Positions 24,037 to 32,334 of a stretch of DNA of 64,000 nt are shown here, piece after piece. Both the position numbers and the translations under genes were made by a program. The notes under the pieces were generated by a model that saw nothing but the letters and a program-made list of their open reading frames with translations, was not told the DNA's origin and ran no database searches. The stretch is taken from the NCBI RefSeq assembly GCF_019218885.1, contig NZ_JAHUWT010000002.1:248001-312000 (forward strand), given 5' to 3'. This DNA is from Bordetella sp. BOR01 (GTDB lineage: Bacteria; Pseudomonadota; Gammaproteobacteria; Burkholderiales; Burkholderiaceae_B). Within the stretch, counting starts at the first letter, position 1. The number at the start of each line of letters is the position of its first letter.

Positions 24037-25380
24037 ATGAGTGCAGATCCAACGGCAGTACGGCAGCCTTCCATCAACGCCCGTCCCGCCGGCCCGCCTT
24101 CCGAGATGGGCGCAGCGATTCCCGATTCGTTCTGGGGATACGTGAAATCGTTCGGGCCGGGTATCGTGCTGGTGCTGACCTGGCTGGGCGCGGGCGACCT
24201 GGTCGACAACGCCCTGGCGGGCGCGCACTATGGCTATGCCTTGATGTGGGGGCTGGCCCTGGCGCTGCTGGTGCGCTATTTCCTGGTCAGCATCATCGCC
24301 AACTACCAATTGATGAACGCGCGTGGGCATACGATTTTCGAAGGCTATGCGCAGGTGTGGAAGTACTATCCCGTCCTGCTGGGCGTCGGCGGGATCGTGC
24401 TGGGCCATTTCTACGAGTCGTACACGATCCGCGGTTCGGGCGAAGCGTTGTATCACCTTGCCGGTGAGCGCGGATCGGTGCTGCTGTGGAGCGTGTTCAC
24501 GGTGATCTTGGCCGTGGTCATCACGGGCAAGGCGGTCTATCGCTATCTCGAGAACGTCGAGAAACTGATCCTGGTGGTGCTGGCGGCCAGCCTGGTGGGC
24601 GGCGCCATCATGGCCGAGCCCGACGTGGGCGCCATCGTGCGGGGCACCTTCGCGTTCGAAACGCCCAGCCAGGTCGGCGCATTCGGCGCCATCATCATCG
24701 TGGTGTCGCTGATCGGCGCCGTGGGGGGCTCGCTGGCCAATCTGCTGTACCCCACCTTCATGAAAGAAAAGGGCTATATCCGGCCCGAGCACCGGCGCGT
24801 GCAGCGCTACGATCTGCTGTTCGGCATTTTCGTCATTATCGTGCTGGACCTGGCGGTCTGGGTGATGGGGGCGGAAGTGCTGCATCCGCGCGGCATCACC
24901 ATCGAGAACTTCAACGACCTGGCCCACTTGCTGGGGCAGGTGGCCGGCCGGGCCGGCGAGATCATCATCTACCTGGGCGTGCTGTGCGCCTGCTTCAGTT
25001 CTGTTATCGGCTACGCCCATGGGTTTCCCAAGATGGCGATGGAATGCCTGTACTGTGTCGCGCCGGCGCGCAAGGAACAATACCGCGATACGCCCACCAA
25101 GGATCCACTGTTCCGGGCCGCGTACTTCCTGGTGGCGATCCTGCCGCTGGCCTGGGCTGTCCCGGGCATGCCGGGGTTCATCTGGCTGACGGTATTCGTG
25201 AATGCCGCGCAGATCGTGTTGATGCCGCTGGTGTCGATCGGCCTGATCGTGCTGGTCAACCGCAAGGATCTCATGGGCGACCTGGCCGGCAACAAGCTCC
25301 ACACCGTGGTGCTGGTGTTGCTGACGCTGTTGGCGATCTGGGGGTCTTACGTGACGTTCAGGGCAATGCTGGCTGGCTGA
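24037..25380 (+). CDS. NRAMP-like transporter with altered metal-binding motifs
   Basis: This 447-residue protein has about 11 membrane segments and the overall NRAMP (SLC11) layout, starting FWGYVKSFGPGIVLVLTWLGAGDLVDNALAGAHYGYALMWGLALALLVRYF. In Mn/Fe transporters helix 1 carries DPGN and helix 6 carries M-P-H. Here helix 1 reads LGAGDLVDN and the helix 6 region reads IGAVGGSLANLLYPTFM, so the transition-metal ligands appear changed and the methionine is absent. That resembles NRAMP-related proteins with other substrates. It follows a TauD-like dioxygenase and ends overlapping a LacI gene by 34 bp. A manganese or iron role should not be assumed. Confidence 0.85.
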   Translation: MSADPTAVRQPSINARPAGPPSEMGAAIPDSFWGYVKSFGPGIVLVLTWLGAGDLVDNALAGAHYGYALMWGLALALLVRYFLVSIIANYQLMNARGHTIFEGYAQVWKYYPVLLGVGGIVLGHFYESYTIRGSGEALYHLAGERGSVLLWSVFTVILAVVITGKAVYRYLENVEKLILVVLAASLVGGAIMAEPDVGAIVRGTFAFETPSQVGAFGAIIIVVSLIGAVGGSLANLLYPTFMKEKGYIRPEHRRVQRYDLLFGIFVIIVLDLAVWVMGAEVLHPRGITIENFNDLAHLLGQVAGRAGEIIIYLGVLCACFSSVIGYAHGFPKMAMECLYCVAPARKEQYRDTPTKDPLFRAAYFLVAILPLAWAVPGMPGFIWLTVFVNAAQIVLMPLVSIGLIVLVNRKDLMGDLAGNKLHTVVLVLLTLLAIWGSYVTFRAMLAG

Positions 25381-26390
25381 GCACCGGCGGTGGCCGTGGA
25401 GCCGCGCAGGATCAGTTCATTGGGCAGCTTGATGGTATGTGGGGCCAGGCCGGGCTGGGCAATGCGCTGGACGAGGCGTTCGACGGCCAGCGCGGTCATG
25501 GTTTCCAGCGGCTGGCGCACTGTGGTCAGGCCGATGGCGTCCCAACCGGCCATTGGGATGTCGTCGTAGCCCACCACCCACAGGTCGGCGGGCACCTGGC
25601 GGTCCGCGGCCCGCGCGCCGTCTTGCGCGCCGATGGCCAGGATGTCGTTGCTGCAGAACAGGGCGTCGATGGCCGGCTGACGCGCCAGCAGCTCGCGCGC
25701 GGCGCGATAGCCGTTCGCGTAGGTAAACGCATCGAATTCGAGTTCTGACGTCCAGCACTGCATTGCACCTTTGTGCCGGGCCACTTCACGCATGAAGCCG
25801 CGCTTGCGTTCGGTGATAGTGCTGGCCGGCGAATGCCCCGAGATCAGGCCGATATTGCGCCTGCCCGAACGCGCGAAGAACCTGGCCACCATCGCGCCGC
25901 CGGCATGGTTGTCGCTGACCACGGCATCGAACGATGCGGAGGACAGGCTGCGGTTCATCAGAATGACGGGCTTGGCCTGCGCGATGACTTCGTGTTCCAG
26001 CCGGGCGGCATCCACCGCCGTGGCGAAAATCACGCCGTCCACCGGGCTTTCGGCAATGGCGCGGGCCGTCTCGGCATCCAGCCCCGCGGCGGGCTCCCAC
26101 ACCGTGGCGCGCAAGCCGTGCCCCGCCAGTTGCTCGACCAGGTGATGCAGCAGGGCGGGGTATAGCGGGTTGTCCAGATTCGCCACCACCACCGCCACGT
26201 TGCCGCTGCGGTTGGTCTTCATGCTGCGCGCCGCCGCATTCGGCGTGTAGCGGTGCTTGCGTATGACCCGCAGCACGTGCTCGCGGGTATCGTCATCCAC
26301 GTTCGGCAACTGGCGCAACACGCGCGATACCGTGCTTTGCGATACGCCTGCCAGCCGCGCGATGTCCAGGCTGGTGAGTTTTCGGGTCAT
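25347..26390 (-). CDS. LacI-family transcriptional regulator
   Basis: This 347-residue LacI/GalR-type repressor has the HTH KLTSLDIARLAGVSQSTVSRVLRQLPNVDDDTREHVLRVIRKHRYTPNAAARSM, with the hinge helix, then a periplasmic-binding-protein-like domain (NVAVVVANLDNPLYPALLHHL, DGVIFATAVDAARLEHE, DALFCSNDILAIGAQDGARAADRQVP). The start at ATG 26388-26390 lies one codon before the HTH, and the open frame upstream has no family sequence. The gene is convergent to the NRAMP-like gene and overlaps its end by 34 bp. It may regulate the dioxygenase-transporter pair; the ligand is unknown. Confidence 0.92.
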   Translation of the reverse strand: MTRKLTSLDIARLAGVSQSTVSRVLRQLPNVDDDTREHVLRVIRKHRYTPNAAARSMKTNRSGNVAVVVANLDNPLYPALLHHLVEQLAGHGLRATVWEPAAGLDAETARAIAESPVDGVIFATAVDAARLEHEVIAQAKPVILMNRSLSSASFDAVVSDNHAGGAMVARFFARSGRRNIGLISGHSPASTITERKRGFMREVARHKGAMQCWTSELEFDAFTYANGYRAARELLARQPAIDALFCSNDILAIGAQDGARAADRQVPADLWVVGYDDIPMAGWDAIGLTTVRQPLETMTALAVERLVQRIAQPGLAPHTIKLPNELILRGSTATAGAQPASIALNVT

Positions 26391-26471
26391 GGCGGAACAC
26401 CAGGATGGGACAACGTGGAAGAGCGCCTGAAGGAGGCGCTCGCTGAAACTGGAGATTAAAGCAAGACACGA

Positions 26472-26495
26472 CAGGCCGGTGCGTCGGCCGGCCTG
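26472..26495. terminator. Possible hairpin terminator downstream of the EF-hand gene
   Basis: CAGGCCGG and CCGGCCTG form a perfect 8-bp stem around an 8-base loop in the spacer between the LacI start and the EF-hand gene's end (26391-26585). No T-run follows on either strand. The rest of this spacer is GC-rich and holds no recognised gene. Confidence 0.35.
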
Positions 26496-26585
26496 CGGCC
26501 TTGTCCCGGAGGCGGGCGGCGCCTTGCCGGCTTTGCCGCAGGCCTGTGCGACCGGGGCCAAGCCGACCGGCGAGCGTGTCGGGCG

Positions 26586-26954
26586 CTAAGGCTTGAGGGG
26601 AAGCTGGCCGTCGCCGTCGCTGTCCGAGGTGGAGAAATCGGTCATGACCTGGTTCATGAACTCGGCCTGGTCCACGCTGCCGTCCCGGCTGGTGTCCATC
26701 GCCACGATCTGTTCCTGGCTCACCACGCTCGACAGCTCGTTCTGGCTCAGGCGCTTGTCGCTATTGGCGTCGAGTTGGGCGAAGGCCTGACCCATGAAGG
26801 TCTGGTATTCCCCCTTGCTGACGGCCCCGCTCTTGTCGGTATCCAGGGGTTCCAGTTGGGAATGGTGGATCCGGGGCACCGAGCTTTGCTGCGCATGGAC
26901 GGCGCCGACGCTCCCAAGAAACAGGCACATGGCGGTGGCAATGGCTTTCTTCAT
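26586..26954 (-). CDS. Secreted EF-hand calcium-binding protein
   Basis: This 122-residue protein starts with a signal peptide (MKKAIATAMCLFLGSVGAVHA, cleaved before QQSS), so it is periplasmic or secreted. Four EF-hand loops are visible: DTDKSGAVSKGE, DANSDKRLSQNE, DTSRDGSVDQAE and a truncated DSDGDGQLP at the end. The second has lysine and arginine inside the loop and may bind poorly. The start at ATG 26952-26954 matches the signal peptide; an upstream frame extension lacks one. It is isolated from the HK gene by the Hint fragment. A calcium-binding role is supported; the biological function is not known. Confidence 0.82.
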   Translation of the reverse strand: MKKAIATAMCLFLGSVGAVHAQQSSVPRIHHSQLEPLDTDKSGAVSKGEYQTFMGQAFAQLDANSDKRLSQNELSSVVSQEQIVAMDTSRDGSVDQAEFMNQVMTDFSTSDSDGDGQLPLKP

Positions 26955-27098
26955 GGCGATATTCCCATCGATCAGATGCCGGCGGGAGCAACAACGCATC
27001 ATGCCGCCCGCCAGCGTACGGAAAAGTGAATCGAGGATATCACTCGGATCCCCATAGACATGAATGACGAAGCGTTTGTCAACACATGGTAACTTTTA

Positions 27099-27480
27099 TT
27101 GTCATTCGGCCGACCGTGTCGTGAAACTTCGGCGGGCTTTGTCCTTTCGGCGCGGCTGCGCTTTCGCTACATTCCGGCCGACCGTCGTCACAAGGCCTAT
27201 CCGGTGGTGGTGCAGAAGGACGCCCTGGAAGAGAACCTGCCCCGGCGTGAACTGCGGATATCCCCCGCTCACCAGTTGCACGTCGATGGCTACCTGATCG
27301 CGGCCGAACTGCTGGTGAATGGCGTCAACATCACGCAAGACACTTCGGTCGAGGAAATCGAGTACTACCACATCGAGCTGGAACAGTACGGCATGGTGCT
27401 GGCCGAAGGGGCGGCCGCGGAAAGCTATTTCGATGCCGGCAACCGGACCATGTTCCAGAATCACGCCAGCCGTCGAACAC
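27099..27480 (+). pseudogene. Fragment of a Hint-domain (Hint_2-type) protein
   Basis: Within this frame, residues from about RYIPADRRHKAYPVVVQKD to YFDAGNRTMFQNHA read as the C-terminal half of a Hint_2-type autoprocessing domain: LPRRELRISPAHQLHVDGYLIAAELLVNG (SP-H motif), then EIEYYHIELEQYGMVLAEGAAAESY. These segments are characteristic. The frame has no Hint start (no Cys-containing N-terminus) and, at its 3' end, runs straight into sequence that is antisense to the sensor kinase stop at 27481. The gene thus lost both ends, presumably by deletion. The start given is the first ATG and not a functional one. The 144 bp to the EF-hand gene hold nothing recognised. Confidence 0.72.
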
Positions 27481-28806
27481 TCAGCCCGCCATGTGTCCGG
27501 CGGGCATCCGCACCTCTACCGACAGGCCCCCCCCTTCGCGGTTGCTCAGCACCAGGTTGCCGCCCAGGGCGGACGTCAGTTGCTGGGCGATGGCCAGCCC
27601 CAGGCCGGTGCCGCCCGTATCGCGGTTGCGCGAGCTTTCCACTCGATAGAAGGGTTGCAGCACGGCATCCAGTTCCGCCCGGGGGATGCCCGGGCCGCGG
27701 TCCTGCACGAACACAGAGACGCCTTGCCCCGCGTGTGCCCGGACGCTGACCTCGGCCGCGCCCGAGAACTTCAGCGCGTTGTCGATCAGGTTGCCCAGCA
27801 CGCGCCGCAGCGCATGGGGGCGGGTCAGTATCGGCTGCCCATGCCGGCCCGACAGGTTGACCTGTTGGCCGGTGTCCTGGTAGTCGCACACCAGGCTGTC
27901 CAGGAAGTCGTTCAGGTCGATGCGTACGGGTTTTTCCTCGGTGCCGTGCGCACTGCGCGCATATTCGATGCCTTCGCGCACCAGCCGCTCGACTTCGCCC
28001 AGGTCCTGGGTCAGTTTGGTTTTGTCGGTGGATTCGTCCATGAACTCGGCGCGCAGCTTCATCCGCGTAATGGGCGTCTGCAGGTCGTGCGAGATAGCGC
28101 CCAGCAACTGCATCCGTTCTTTCAGGTAGCTGGCGATGCGGTCTTGCATGGCGTTGAACGCGGTGGCGGCGTGGGCCACTTCGGCCGGGCCTTGTTCATC
28201 CAGGCGCGGGGCGGCCTGGTTGGGGTCCAGGCTATCGGCGGCCCGGGCCAGCCGGGTCAGGGGTTGCACCGCCAGCCGCACCGCCATCCAGGCGCAGGCC
28301 ACCAGCAATATCAGTTGCATGCTCAGCACCACGGGTAGCCATACGGCCATGGGTGGCATGGTCAGGTGGATGTCCAGCACCACCGGGCTGCCGTCGCTGA
28401 GCGTGACGCGGGCCTGGATATGGCGGTCGTTGTTCGCCATGGCGTGGAACACCACGGGACGGGAATCGTGCAAGGCATATTCAATGTATTGGGCAGCCGT
28501 GCGCGCCGCCTCCAGGCGCAAGGGCTGGTCCGCCGTGCCCGGCCCCAGGATGTACTGCCGGTGCCCGCTGGACAAGCGGGCCAGCCAGTCGGCGCGTTCA
28601 TCGGCCGGCAAGCGGTCGAGGATGTCGATGGCGATGGCCACGTCGCGCTCAAGGTCGCCCAGCATCATCGACTTGGTAGCGTCGTAGCGTTCGTAGAACA
28701 GCAGCGCGAACGACAAGGTGTGGGCCAGCACCAGTCCCACCAGGAAGATCAGGAACAGGCGGGTGACCAGCTTGCGTGGCCATATCTTCAGGCGGAATAG
28801 AGACAT
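27481..28806 (-). CDS. EnvZ-like sensor histidine kinase
   Basis: This 441-residue inner-membrane kinase has two transmembrane helices (about 16-38 and 155-178), enclosing a periplasmic sensor region of about 115 residues. A HAMP domain follows (RLAVQPLTRLARAADSL), then HisKA with His240 (LGAISHDLQTPITRMKLRAEFM) and a HATPase domain (NLIDNALKFSG, DRGPGIP, GGTGLGLAIAQQL). It lies 11 bp after the partner OmpR-type regulator. The start at 28804-28806 gives a basic N-terminus (MSLFRLKIWPRKLVTR). Being divergent from the CcdA/thioredoxin and MNIO genes, it might govern the envelope redox or copper response, which is inference from position only. Confidence 0.93.
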   Translation of the reverse strand: MSLFRLKIWPRKLVTRLFLIFLVGLVLAHTLSFALLFYERYDATKSMMLGDLERDVAIAIDILDRLPADERADWLARLSSGHRQYILGPGTADQPLRLEAARTAAQYIEYALHDSRPVVFHAMANNDRHIQARVTLSDGSPVVLDIHLTMPPMAVWLPVVLSMQLILLVACAWMAVRLAVQPLTRLARAADSLDPNQAAPRLDEQGPAEVAHAATAFNAMQDRIASYLKERMQLLGAISHDLQTPITRMKLRAEFMDESTDKTKLTQDLGEVERLVREGIEYARSAHGTEEKPVRIDLNDFLDSLVCDYQDTGQQVNLSGRHGQPILTRPHALRRVLGNLIDNALKFSGAAEVSVRAHAGQGVSVFVQDRGPGIPRAELDAVLQPFYRVESSRNRDTGGTGLGLAIAQQLTSALGGNLVLSNREGGGLSVEVRMPAGHMAG

Positions 28807-28817
28807 AGGGGCGGGTA

Positions 28818-29552
28818 TTACGCTTCCAGCACTTCGACGGCGGCCGAGAACACGTAGCCTTCGCTGCGCACGGTCTTGATGTACATGGGTTCGCGGGCAT
28901 CTTCGCGCAACCGTTGGCGCAGGCGGCTGACCAGCAGGTCGATCGAACGCCCGAACATGTCGGCGTCGCGCCCTTGCGTCAGGTTCAGCAACTGGTCGCG
29001 GTTCAGTACGCGCTGCGGATGGTCCAGGAAGACGCGCAGCAGCCTGTATTCGGCACCGCTTAGCGACACGACGGTGTCTTGCGTATCCAGCAGGTGGCGC
29101 GCGGTGGTGTCCAGCCGCCAGTCGCCGAACTTGATCTGCCGGCCCGGTTCGGTTACCTGGAAATTGGGGGGCAGCATGCGCGTGCGGCGCAGCACCGCCT
29201 TGATGCGCGCCAACAGCTCTCGCGCCACGAAAGGCTTCACCAGGTAATCGTCGGCGCCCATTTCCAGGCCGATGACGCGGTCCATGTCGTCGCTGCGCGC
29301 GGTCAGCAGTACCACCGGAATCTTGCGGTGCTTGCCGCTGCGCAATTCCCGGCAAAGCACCAGGCCGTCGTCGCCCGGCATCATGATGTCCAGCACGATC
29401 AGGTCGACCGTCATGCTTTCGAGCAGCGAGCGCATTTGCCTGCCGTCGGCGGCGAACGTGACTTCCAGCCCGTTCTTCTTCAAGAAATTGCCGGCCAGTT
29501 CCCGGATTTCCCGATCGTCGTCAACGATCATGATGTGATCGGCTTGATCCAT
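28818..29552 (-). CDS. OmpR-family response regulator
   Basis: This 244-residue regulator has a receiver domain (HIMIVDDDREIRELAG, phospho-acceptor Asp55 in LIVLDIMMPGDDG, conserved lysine in DDYLVKPF) and a C-terminal winged HTH (about 145-240: LSGAEYRLLRVFLDHPQRVLNRDQLLN, RSIDLLVSRLRQRL, IKTVRSEGYVF). It is the first gene of a two-gene operon with the kinase, and 218 bp separate it from the divergent CcdA-like gene. That spacer has no recognised gene and probably contains both promoters. Confidence 0.93.
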   Translation of the reverse strand: MDQADHIMIVDDDREIRELAGNFLKKNGLEVTFAADGRQMRSLLESMTVDLIVLDIMMPGDDGLVLCRELRSGKHRKIPVVLLTARSDDMDRVIGLEMGADDYLVKPFVARELLARIKAVLRRTRMLPPNFQVTEPGRQIKFGDWRLDTTARHLLDTQDTVVSLSGAEYRLLRVFLDHPQRVLNRDQLLNLTQGRDADMFGRSIDLLVSRLRQRLREDAREPMYIKTVRSEGYVFSAAVEVLEA

Positions 29553-29770
29553 CTGTGGCTGCCTTCATAAGGGGTCGGCGGCCGCCGGCTGGCGGCACCT
29601 TGCTACGGGGCGAATTTTAGCCAATGCAAACCGGGCCGGGAGCCCCTTGTGTGTCGTACTGTGTATGCCGCCGCAGGCGATACAAGACCTTGAAAAATTG
29701 ATGTATTCGCGGCACAGAGCGGATACGTGGCGCGGGTGGAATGGCGCTTCCTGATAACGGAAGAACCGCC

Positions 29771-30460
29771 ATGGACCTAATCAATGCCCCCATCGCGCTC
29801 CTGGCAGGCGTGTTGACGATCGCCTCGCCTTGCGTGCTGCCGCTGCTGCCCATATTGCTGGGCAGCTCCGTCGAACGTTCGACCCGCCTGCGCCCCTTGT
29901 TCGTGGTGACGGGGTTCGTGACGGCCTTTGCGGGCCTGGGCATCGCCCTGAGCCTGCTGTCGAACCTGAACGAATCGGTGCACCAGGCCGTGCGCTCGAC
30001 CTCGATTGCCCTGCTGGTCCTGTTCGGCCTGGCGCGCATCTGGCCGCGGCCGTACGACTGGCTGATTGCCCGGATCGGCGGGCCGCTGCAGCGCGTGGCG
30101 CTGCTGTCGGGCAAGGCCGGCAACGGCAATGCGGGCGGTTTCCTGCTTGGCTTGTCGCTGGGTGCGGTGTGGACACCGTGCGCCGGGCCGGTGCTGGCCT
30201 CGATCCTGGTGCTGGCGGCCAAGGCCCAGAACGTCGGGCAGTCCAGCACCCTGTTGATGATTTACGCCATTGGCGCCGGCATTCCCATGCTGGCCATCGC
30301 CTACGGCGGCAAGGCCATCGCCAGCCACGTGGGCTGGGTGACCCGCCATACCCACCGCCTGCAGCAGGGTTTCGGGCTGCTGCTGGTGCTGACCGCCCTG
30401 GCCATCCATTTCCAGTACGACATCCTGGCCTATGCCTGGATCGCCAACCTGTTCCTTTGA
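29771..30460 (+). CDS. CcdA-like membrane thiol-electron transporter
   Basis: This 229-residue six-helix protein is of the CcdA/DsbD-beta type, which carries reducing equivalents from the cytoplasm across the inner membrane. The two redox cysteines appear in LTIASPCVLPLLPILLG and LGAVWTPCAGPVLASIL, both in the family's proline-rich contexts. The ATG at 29771 follows GGAAG at good distance. It is 18 bp from a thioredoxin-like gene of DipZ type, so the two genes are a split version of the actinobacterial DipZ protein. The likely role is supply of electrons to envelope thiols, possibly those of the cysteine-rich EGKCG protein encoded downstream. Confidence 0.9.
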   Translation: MDLINAPIALLAGVLTIASPCVLPLLPILLGSSVERSTRLRPLFVVTGFVTAFAGLGIALSLLSNLNESVHQAVRSTSIALLVLFGLARIWPRPYDWLIARIGGPLQRVALLSGKAGNGNAGGFLLGLSLGAVWTPCAGPVLASILVLAAKAQNVGQSSTLLMIYAIGAGIPMLAIAYGGKAIASHVGWVTRHTHRLQQGFGLLLVLTALAIHFQYDILAYAWIANLFL

Positions 30461-30478
30461 CTTGCAAGGACCTCATCA

Positions 30479-30997
30479 ATGTTTGCCACGCTGAAATCAT
30501 TCGCCGCCGTTTCCTTGTTGTTTGTTTCCGCCGCGCAGGCCGCGCCCCAGCCTGCCCCCGTTGCCGCGCCCGAGTTCACCGGTATCGAGAAATGGCTCAA
30601 CAGCGAACCGCTGACCCTGCAGTCGCTGCGCGGCAAAGTCGTGCTGGTGGATTTCTGGACCTACACCTGCATCAACTGCATCCGCACGCTGCCCTACGTG
30701 ACCCGTTGGCACCAGGCGTACAAAGACCAGGGGCTGGTGGTGGTGGGCGTGCATACGCCCGAGTTCGCCTTCGAGCGTTCCACGAGCAATGTGCTCAAGG
30801 CGCTGGACCGCCTGGGCATCAAGTATCCGGTCGCGCAAGACAACCGCTATGCCACCTGGGATGCCTACCGCAACCAGTATTGGCCCGCGGCCTACTTGAT
30901 AGATAAGCAAGGGCGCATCGCGTACCGGCATTTCGGCGAAGGCAACTACCAGGAAACCGAGGCCGAGATCCAGCGCCTGCTGGCGCAGCCTGGCTGA
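30479..30997 (+). CDS. Periplasmic thioredoxin-like (TlpA/DipZ-type) protein
   Basis: This 172-residue protein has a signal peptide (MFATLKSFAAVSLLFVSAAQA) and a redoxin/TlpA fold starting EFTGIEKWLNSEPLTLQSLRGKVVLVDFWTYTCINCIRTLPY. The active site is CINC (C-I-N-C) preceded by YT, the DipZ signature, and YPVAQDNRYATWDAYRNQYWPAAYLIDKQG provides the cis-proline region. It lies 18 bp after the CcdA-like gene and would receive its electrons. It may reduce or protect cysteines in exported proteins; targets are not visible. Confidence 0.9.
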   Translation: MFATLKSFAAVSLLFVSAAQAAPQPAPVAAPEFTGIEKWLNSEPLTLQSLRGKVVLVDFWTYTCINCIRTLPYVTRWHQAYKDQGLVVVGVHTPEFAFERSTSNVLKALDRLGIKYPVAQDNRYATWDAYRNQYWPAAYLIDKQGRIAYRHFGEGNYQETEAEIQRLLAQPG

Positions 30998-31010
30998 TTT
31001 TTTTCGCACT

Positions 31011-31033
31011 GTATCTGCGCCCGCCGCAGATAC
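31011..31033 (+). terminator. Hairpin after the CcdA/thioredoxin pair
   Basis: GTATCTGC and GCAGATAC make a perfect 8-bp stem with a 7-base loop, 13 bp after the thioredoxin stop. A T-run (ATTTTTTT) precedes the stem instead of following it, so it is not a textbook terminator on this strand. The rest of the 190-bp spacer (to 31187) has no recognised gene and must hold the next operon's promoter. Confidence 0.4.
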
Positions 31034-31187
31034 GTTGTGCTCTCAAACCCCCTGTTTCGCGACATGCCCCGGATACGCCAGCCCCTTGTAATGACATCCA
31101 TGGACAGCACGACAGACGTGAGGTCCAGCCGGTTCAAGCCGCACTTTGTATTGCCTTCACTTCAACCTCTTTTTATCGAGACCGACC

Positions 31188-31628
31188 ATGAAAAAGCAAT
31201 TCGCCCTTATCGCCATCGCCCTGTCCACCCTGGCCGCCGGTACCGCCGCCCAGGCCGATGAAGAAACCTACGTGCCGCCGACGCATTCCACCTTGAGCCG
31301 TGCCGTCGTCCAGGCCGACCTGGCGGCATGGCGTGCGGCCGGCTTGGCCGATGAAGGGCGTGGCGAGCAGACGCCCGACTTCTACAGCACTGCGTACCGC
31401 AACAAGCTCGCGGCATATCAAGGGCAGGCGCAGCAGGCCCAGGCCTCGACGCTGTCGCGGGCCCAGGTCCAGGCCGACCTGGCGGCATGGCGCGCGGCCG
31501 GCCTGGCCGACGCCTGGCGCGGCAACCAGACCCCCGATGTCTACAGCGCCGAGTATCGCGGCAAGCTTGACGCCTATCGGCAGACGCTGGCGCAGCAGCA
31601 GGCCAACCGCAGCGTGGCAGCCAAGTAA
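31188..31628 (+). CDS. DUF4148-family secreted repeat protein
   Basis: This 146-residue exported protein has a signal peptide ([23 protein letters not shown]). The mature part consists of two tandem repeats of about 45 residues: [32 protein letters not shown] and [32 protein letters not shown], each followed by a FYSxxYRxKLxAY segment. This repeat is characteristic of DUF4148, common in Burkholderiales and of unknown function. Its stop shares one base with the DoxX start (TAATG), so it is coupled to the DoxX/MNIO operon and probably is its first gene. No cysteines are present. Confidence 0.82.
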   Translation: MKKQFALIAIALSTLAAGTAAQADEETYVPPTHSTLSRAVVQADLAAWRAAGLADEGRGEQTPDFYSTAYRNKLAAYQGQAQQAQASTLSRAQVQADLAAWRAAGLADAWRGNQTPDVYSAEYRGKLDAYRQTLAQQQANRSVAAK

Positions 31629-32260
31629 TGCCCACGCCCGCCCGACTGACGCCGGCGCCGCTCGATAGCGTGGGCCACTGGTTGGCCCCGCTGGGCTTGC
31701 GCCTGATCCTGGCTTGGGAATTCTTCGAGTCCGGCCGCGAGAAGTTGCAGGGGGCCAACTGGTTCGCCCAGTTGGACGACCGCTTTCCCTGGCCCTTTTC
31801 GGTGCTGGGCGCCAACCTGAACTGGTCGCTGGCGACCTGGTTCGAGTTGCTGGGCAGCCTGGCGCTGCTGCTGGGCCTGGGCACGCGCCTGGCCGCTTAC
31901 TCGTTGTGGGTACTGAGCATCGTGGCCACTTACGCCGTGCACTGGCCGGGTGCTTGGGCCAGCCTGGGCGAGTTGTGGCAAGGCTACGCCATCACCAACA
32001 AGGGTTTCGGCAATTACAAACTGCCGCTGCTGTACCTGGTGATGCTGTTGCCACTGATGCTCAACGGTGCCGGGCGTTTCAGCCTGGACCAGCTCATCGG
32101 CCGCCACCGCCTGCAAGCCGGTATGGCAAGCGGCCCCTGGGGCTGGAGCGCGACGCTGGTACTGCTGGGGTTGCCACTGGCGTTGCTGCTGCCGTGGGTC
32201 GGCGCCGCCCTGTTTACCGCCGGCTTGGCCGTGCTGTTGGCGGCCCTGCGGCCCCGATGA
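31628..32260 (+). CDS. DoxX-family membrane protein (HvfX-like)
   Basis: This 210-residue membrane protein of the DoxX family has four or five hydrophobic segments; characteristic stretches are [59 protein letters not shown] and [29 protein letters not shown]. DoxX proteins regularly accompany the MNIO/HvfA-B-C gene sets, where they are termed HvfX. It is followed by the cysteine-rich precursor gene after 74 bp. The molecular role is not established; membrane redox or insertion help is a guess. Confidence 0.85.
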   Translation: MPTPARLTPAPLDSVGHWLAPLGLRLILAWEFFESGREKLQGANWFAQLDDRFPWPFSVLGANLNWSLATWFELLGSLALLLGLGTRLAAYSLWVLSIVATYAVHWPGAWASLGELWQGYAITNKGFGNYKLPLLYLVMLLPLMLNGAGRFSLDQLIGRHRLQAGMASGPWGWSATLVLLGLPLALLLPWVGAALFTAGLAVLLAALRPR

Positions 32261-32334
32261 ACGAATGAGTTTATTCAACCGCCACATGGTGTGGCACACA
32301 ACACGCACGTTGCCGTGCATCAATGGAGAAGTCT

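Noticed and set aside
23395-25302. 635-codon minus-strand frame opposite the dioxygenase and NRAMP-like genes
   Set aside because: Histidine/glutamine/arginine-rich shadow without any recognisable domain.
28807-29355. Upstream extension of the EnvZ-like kinase frame
   Set aside because: This part overlaps the response regulator in another frame and has no domain; the ATG at 28806 begins a proper membrane-kinase N-terminus.
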